From assembly GCA_024233835.1 (NCBI GenBank), contig JACKPC010000002.1, positions 1,135,773 through 1,199,772 on the forward strand: a stretch of 64,000 nucleotides of DNA, in the 5' to 3' direction. A program made the translations under genes and the position numbers. This DNA comes from Leptospiraceae bacterium. Its GTDB lineage: Bacteria; Spirochaetota; Leptospiria; Leptospirales; Leptospiraceae. Positions 60,701 through 64,000 of this stretch are shown piece by piece (within the stretch, counting starts at the first letter, position 1; each line of letters opens with the position of its first letter). The notes below the pieces were generated by a model that saw only the letters and a program-made list of their open reading frames with translations, was not told where the DNA came from and did not search any database.

Positions 60701-61568
60701 TCGCTGGATCCAGGGAAATAGTACCGCTGTCTGTACCGGACACAGTAGTTCCTCCCTCGCCACCGCCTGTATCTGTAGTCGTATTTGTGCTGGTGTTCGA
60801 ACCTGCTGTCGTTTCGACAACTCCGCTGACCTCCGGTGTAGTTTGAATTTCCGGAGACAGGGTGATGGGAAGCTTGGAAGCATCATCTTTCAGTGGTTCA
60901 AGGTCTTCCTTGCTGGTTTTCTCTGTCAGGTCAATCTGCATACTCCCTACATCAGCAGCAGGAGTCTTTACATTAATCACACTGACCTCACCCGCATCGA
61001 GCTTTAAGGTATAATTCCCATTTTTATCAGTAATAGTGCCGGCAGCTGTATCTTCAAAAGAATCTTCCGCTAAATATTCTCCGGAACAGGAGTGAATGGA
61101 AACTCTTCTTCCATTATTCGTAAATGATTCCTGGAAATAATAACTGATTTCTTTATCAGAAGCAATATTGGAAAATTTAGCAATCTGCTTTTCTTTCAGA
61201 TATCCCGGCATTCCTGTATAAATGATATAACAGGAATCTGATGCCTTTTTCGCGAGGTTTTTGAGTTTTATTATCTTAATACATTGCACCTGCTGGCCTT
61301 TCAGGGAATAATCTGCACAGCGTAAAACTTTATCTGTGGCCCGTAAAGCCAGGCCCGTATTTATGCCGGTCGATTGGGAAAGTAAAGTGTTGGCCATTAC
61401 ATTGCCTTTTGCATCTTTAAGTTGTCCCTTGATAGATAGTTTGAGAGCAGTTGGAGCCTGGTATGTTCCCAAAAAAAGTCGGATGGCGTTGGCAAAGCTT
61501 TTATCTTCCTTTGCAACCGAGCAAGTCCCCGCAAAAATACTTATAAAAATGAAAATGAACCATTTCAT
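57762..61568 (-). CDS. Giant surface lipoprotein with CHB_HEX_C, shared repeats and SBBP propeller
   Basis: A 1268-residue protein with a lipoprotein-like signal (FISIFAGTCSVAK, Cys16). A unique N-terminal domain (~30-215) contains several Cys. A Thr/Ser/Gly-rich linker follows, then a putative-Ig domain (ALPSGLSFNTTTCEITGNP) and two CHB_HEX_C-like units (VSIYYTIDASTPT and ASIRYTTDGTVPT). Three shared ~75-residue VLQNN repeats and a C-terminal propeller of SBBP-type repeats (VAVDSSGNIIVVGR, LVVKYDSNGNALWAKT) complete it. The ribosome site (GAGG) lies inside a 12-bp hairpin directly before the ATG, suggesting translational control. Confidence 0.75.
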   Translation of the reverse strand: MKWFIFIFISIFAGTCSVAKEDKSFANAIRLFLGTYQAPTALKLSIKGQLKDAKGNVMANTLLSQSTGINTGLALRATDKVLRCADYSLKGQQVQCIKIIKLKNLAKKASDSCYIIYTGMPGYLKEKQIAKFSNIASDKEISYYFQESFTNNGRRVSIHSCSGEYLAEDSFEDTAAGTITDKNGNYTLKLDAGEVSVINVKTPAADVGSMQIDLTEKTSKEDLEPLKDDASKLPITLSPEIQTTPEVSGVVETTAGSNTSTNTTTDTGGGEGGTTVSGTDSGTISLDPATLLETANATLTLPSLVFPQSSYSLTVGTAVTNMSPAVTGTLNSCSISPALPSGLSFNTTTCEITGNPATVLTTTNYTITASNSAGSTNITLSILVSLPSIANLTFNVVPGTYSSDQSISISTTTPGVSIYYTIDASTPTTASTLYTAPISVAGNGTSITIKALAIKTGMQDSAIISGTYTVYYNSVVMPTFSPVAGTYTGVQSVSISSTTAGASIRYTTDGTVPTCSTGTLYSSAVAISTISTLKAIACNAGMLDSSVASGAYTIQYTVGGNVSGLTGTVVLQNNGGDDKTISADGAFTFASVLNSGTAYSVTILTQPTGQICSVTNGSGTASSNITNITVTCSATTHTVGGTVSGLSGTVVLQNNSGDNKTITANGAYTFTTSLAYNSSYNVTVMTQPTGQNCTVAGGSGNITANVTNANITCSTNTYTVGGTLTGFSSGSIVLLNNSGDNLTLTADGAFTFATPINYNTTYQVTVLGHPTGKTCMLSNNKGTITANVNNVAINCVAGVNAIWARTVTSSAENTSFNRVAVDSSGNIIVVGRLTGTSAIDFGGSSTAVNGVATAYSGLVVKYDSNGNALWAKTIASPSTSLSEFYDVVVDASDNIYVVGVASGADVVYFGDSITATGVSVEGNPVLIKYNSSGVTQWAKIVTPSTSTGRALYNSLIMDTTGNIYVVGYIYGGRTWTFDTGKTAAPTYANENFVIVKYDSAGAVQWVNSIASATTGSTFSDIAIDTATSDIYAVGYINGAAITFDFGNSITVAGTAATNPVIVKYNTGGLAQWAKSLVSGTGGASFNSVAFGSGTVYAAGYILGTTSQSFGTVSVTGVNANSGSPLLIKYNSSTGADIWAKTATVNNSANNTVYYNEISLDASENVYAVGYIFANTLYDFGAGGIMSNYSATNLVKYDSAGNNLWAKTNATGYSSNFYGVKATTGGIYAVGLISYNNFTYTFDNGISVTGTNQTGYANWGQNCLLVKFQ

Positions 61569-61576
61569 GAATCTTC

Positions 61577-61607
61577 CCTCTATTATCCAAATTTAGGATA
61601 ATAGAGG
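61577..61607 (-). promoter_or_regulatory. Shine-Dalgarno-sequestering hairpin
   Basis: A perfect 12-bp stem, CCTCTATTATCC (61577-61588) and GGATAATAGAGG (61596-61607), with a 7-base loop. On the minus strand the downstream arm ends in GAGG, 8 bases before the ATG at 61568, so the ribosome site is paired in the stem. Most of the stem is A-U, so it could melt with temperature. Confidence 0.65.
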
Positions 61608-62040
61608 AATAATTTCAAGTTAAAATTTTTCTTGTCTCCAAAAAAAGGTGATTCTTGTTGAAAAATGCCCTTCCCAAAACCGGTGCTTCGGCTTCGCTTT
61701 AGCAACCGGATCGAAGTTAGCTCTGCAACCGGGATAGAGAAGCACAACGTAGAGCAGTTTCCCTGTAGGCAGAGAAGTTCCATTAGAAGTTCATTATATA
61801 TCTCCTTCAAAAGAAGAAAGTATAAAAACATAGTATTTTAGTTTATTAGAATATTAGATTTTATTATTTTTCCATATTCCAGCATATTATTCAAAATGAA
61901 AGAAAATAACCCGGCATTAAGGTTGTAATCTATTACAGATTCAATGCCGAAATTCTTTTGAAACTCAGGGATCGGCAACTAAAGCATCCGATGGCGTTTC
62001 GAAGCGACTTTTTAGACAGCCCCTGTTGGAAAATCCAAAA
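61608..62040. other. Intergenic region between two surface-protein genes
   Basis: A 433-bp stretch with no convincing gene. It should hold the promoter of the gene at 61568. A weak hairpin-forming pair (GGCATT at 61913 and AATGCC at 61943) and a short GC-richer stretch around 61,680-61,740 are the only structures seen. Confidence 0.4.
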
Positions 62041-64000
62041 TTATTCGTATTTCACGATGACTGCATTAAAAGTATTCCCTGAACAGTATGCGCCATTCAC
62101 ATTTACCGGAGTACCTACCGTGCCAAAATTATAAACTCCATTACACCGAATTTCGCCAACGGCATAAGTATTTCCGAATGCATTCGTGGCAACACCTTGA
62201 AATTGACTTACATTAGTCCCTGCAGTAGTTGATTTTGCGTACTGCACGACGCCGGATGGGCTATATTTTACAATCAATGCATTATAAGAGCTCCCCGATC
62301 CTTGAACCGTCACCCCGCCGAAGTTAAAAGCAGAAGCTCCATTGATATACCCTACAGCGTAAGCATTTCCCGCTGCATCCGCACTAACTTTATTAAACGT
62401 ACTTTGATCAGGAGCAGTAGTTGTAGATTTAGCCCAGAGTACATTCCCGTTTGGATCGTATTTTACGATAAAAGCATTAAAGTTTGAGGCCACATTTCCC
62501 TGTACAGTCTGACCTCCAAAATTGAATGTTCCATTCCCATTCAGCCTACCCACTGCATAAATATTTCCCGAAGAATCAACGGTAACACCTAAAAATTGAG
62601 ACAAATCCGGGGCAGTTGTTGTTGTCCTTGCCCATAAAACATTTCCATTGGTATCATATTTTACGATCACTGCATTCGAGTTACTTGCATAAGCACCAGC
62701 CACACTGGCTCCGGCACCTCCATTGAAAGTGTAGGTGGAATTGTACACGATCCATCCAACTGCATAAACGTTACCGGAAGAGTCAACCGCACTTTGATAA
62801 AAGGATGCTTGTGCTGGACAAGGATTGGCACCTCTTGCCCAAAGAGGATTACCGGATGAGTCATATTTAACTATCATAGGGTTCACATTATTCACAACAA
62901 AATTCAAACTTACCCCGGATCCAAAAGTATTCGTTCCATTTGTATCGGAATAACCAGCTGCATAAATATTACCTGAAGAATCAGTACTAAAGCCCATGAA
63001 GGTGGAATTTATACAGGCTGTTGGAGCAGATACCCATTGGTTGGCACCAGAAGAATCGTACTTTGTTATAAAAGGTCCAGTGCATACGCTGGTTAGTGAA
63101 TTTGCACCTAAATTTGTAGTTCCTGAATATGCTCTTCCACCGGTAATAAGATTTCCATTGGAATCTACAGCAGCAGCTAATGCTTGTGTAATTGATGAAC
63201 CTCCACTAGCAACTTGAGTCCAGAGTGCGGTGCCAGAACTATCATATTTCACTGAAACTATCGAATTTGATGTAGTATTAGAATTTACAGTTCCAGTTCC
63301 AAAGTTTATATTTCCAGCGTTACCAGAAATAAATCCCACACTATAAGGGTTTCCACTGGAATCCAAGCTGACACCATAGAAATAGGAATCTCCGGCACCT
63401 GCGGTCACTGATCTTGCCCAGAGAGTAGTTCCCATTCCTCCGACCGCACAGGTGATGCTTACATTGGTCACATTGGCAGAAGCTACTGTTCCACTGCCGC
63501 TGCCAACAACGCAGGTTTGTCCTGTTGGATGTGTTTGCACTGTAACTGCATACGTAGCCCCACTTGCAACCGGGGTGGCAAAAGTAAAGCTGGTCGCCCC
63601 ACTGGCTACGGTTAAATTATCCCCGGCATTGTTCTGAAGCACTAATCCAGACGCTGTAAGCCCGCTTATGCTTCCGCCGATAGTATAAGTCGTAGTTCCG
63701 CAACTCACACTTACGTTTGTTACATTGGCAGTAGCGGTTCCACTTCCACCACTCGTAACCGAACAGGTCTGGCCTGAGGGCTGGGTCAATACAGTTACCG
63801 AATAGTTGGTGGAACTTGCCAGAGCCGTAGCGAAAGTAAAGCTTCCATTAGCAGATAAAGTCAAGTTATCACCCGAATTATTTTGCAAAACAAGAGTTCC
63901 CGAAAGTCCGCTTAGTGTTCCACCGATGGTGTAGGTGGAGACCCCACCTCCTGCAATCACTGTTAAATTAATAACTGAATTGGTGCTTCCAGTGCTATTC
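62041..64000 (-). CDS. Surface protein with shared repeats and SBBP propeller (5' end outside window)
   Basis: The frame is open through the right edge of the window (the residues before the GTG at 63960 read NSTGSTNSVINLT), so the gene begins outside it and 653 residues are visible. They comprise the end of an Ig-like domain, two shared ~75-residue VLQNN repeats, and a C-terminal SBBP-type propeller of ~450 residues (VSLDSSGNPYSVGFISG, IVKYDSSGNPLWAR, ending NAVIVKYE). Its first repeat is nearly identical in DNA to one in the gene at 50365, 12 kb away, implying recent gene conversion. Confidence 0.75.
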   Translation of the reverse strand, partial: NSTGSTNSVINLTVIAGGGVSTYTIGGTLSGLSGTLVLQNNSGDNLTLSANGSFTFATALASSTNYSVTVLTQPSGQTCSVTSGGSGTATANVTNVSVSCGTTTYTIGGSISGLTASGLVLQNNAGDNLTVASGATSFTFATPVASGATYAVTVQTHPTGQTCVVGSGSGTVASANVTNVSITCAVGGMGTTLWARSVTAGAGDSYFYGVSLDSSGNPYSVGFISGNAGNINFGTGTVNSNTTSNSIVSVKYDSSGTALWTQVASGGSSITQALAAAVDSNGNLITGGRAYSGTTNLGANSLTSVCTGPFITKYDSSGANQWVSAPTACINSTFMGFSTDSSGNIYAAGYSDTNGTNTFGSGVSLNFVVNNVNPMIVKYDSSGNPLWARGANPCPAQASFYQSAVDSSGNVYAVGWIVYNSTYTFNGGAGASVAGAYASNSNAVIVKYDTNGNVLWARTTTTAPDLSQFLGVTVDSSGNIYAVGRLNGNGTFNFGGQTVQGNVASNFNAFIVKYDPNGNVLWAKSTTTAPDQSTFNKVSADAAGNAYAVGYINGASAFNFGGVTVQGSGSSYNALIVKYSPSGVVQYAKSTTAGTNVSQFQGVATNAFGNTYAVGEIRCNGVYNFGTVGTPVNVNGAYCSGNTFNAVIVKYE

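Noticed and set aside
61583..61831. An 82-codon minus-strand frame upstream of the giant surface gene
   Set aside because: It overlaps the hairpin that controls the next gene, has no ribosome site and no recognisable features.
1..64000. tRNA or rRNA genes
   Set aside because: No cloverleaf-like T-loop/anticodon pattern or rRNA signature stood out; a tRNAscan/Infernal run would be needed to be certain.

Overview
The window looks like a chromosomal segment of a spirochaete, most likely a member of the Leptospiraceae or a close relative. This is inferred from AT-rich DNA (estimated by eye), spirochaete-style lipoprotein signals, an LA_2272-type surface-repeat protein, a 7TMR-DISM sensor fused to an adenylate/guanylate cyclase, and families of secreted repeat lipoproteins. 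No rRNA, tRNA or CRISPR array was recognised. The segment mixes housekeeping genes (ubiA-ubiX, clpB, a Ca/Na antiporter, a fatty acid hydroxylase) with two accessory blocks and a long run of cell-surface genes. || 1-8.06 kb: an accessory island. Four toxin-antitoxin modules (three ParE/RelE type, one VapBC type) are each transcribed divergently from their own CI-like XRE regulator. The four regulators are paralogues, and each intergenic gap holds a different inverted repeat that could be a private operator. The antitoxins show no obvious DNA-binding domain, so the XRE protein may be the third, regulatory component. The island also holds a cytosine-5 DNA methyltransferase without a normal start codon, three copies of an 82-bp element, gene fragments left by duplications, and an xisI-xisH pair whose 5' end is cut by an insertion sequence with an internally deleted transposase. 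|| 9.3-24.1 kb, all on the minus strand: a cluster of exported repeat-scaffold proteases. It has a 17-repeat WD40 protein ending in a caspase-like (C14) domain, a methyltransferase, an M48 metalloprotease with a FecR-like N-terminus, a surface-repeat/TPR protein, and a 1768-residue TPR-CHAT protease. The surface-repeat/TPR gene is followed by a remnant of a CHAT domain and appears to derive from a TPR-CHAT gene by deletion. || 24.3-50.3 kb: mixed genes. Two AAA ATPase/PD-(D/E)XK genes and one small XRE gene seem to be transcribed from promoters so close to their ATG that the mRNAs would be leaderless. Also here are an SH3 lipoprotein, a secreted lipase-like protein, a FadL-type porin, a 1086-residue kinase/receiver/cyclase hybrid, three tandem TRL-like lipoproteins, ubiA-ubiX, a GerMN protein, a tandem-HTH regulator, clpB, an Rpn-type nuclease, a saccharopine-dehydrogenase-like enzyme, a CaCA exchanger and a fatty acid hydroxylase. 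|| 50.3-64 kb, minus strand: four large exported proteins (the last runs off the window) built by shuffling the same modules: Big_5 Ig-like domains, a shared ~75-residue repeat, CHB_HEX_C/putative-Ig domains and SBBP-type propeller repeats. A LpoB/CsgG-like membrane protein sits among them. One of these genes has its Shine-Dalgarno sequence buried in a perfect 12-bp hairpin.
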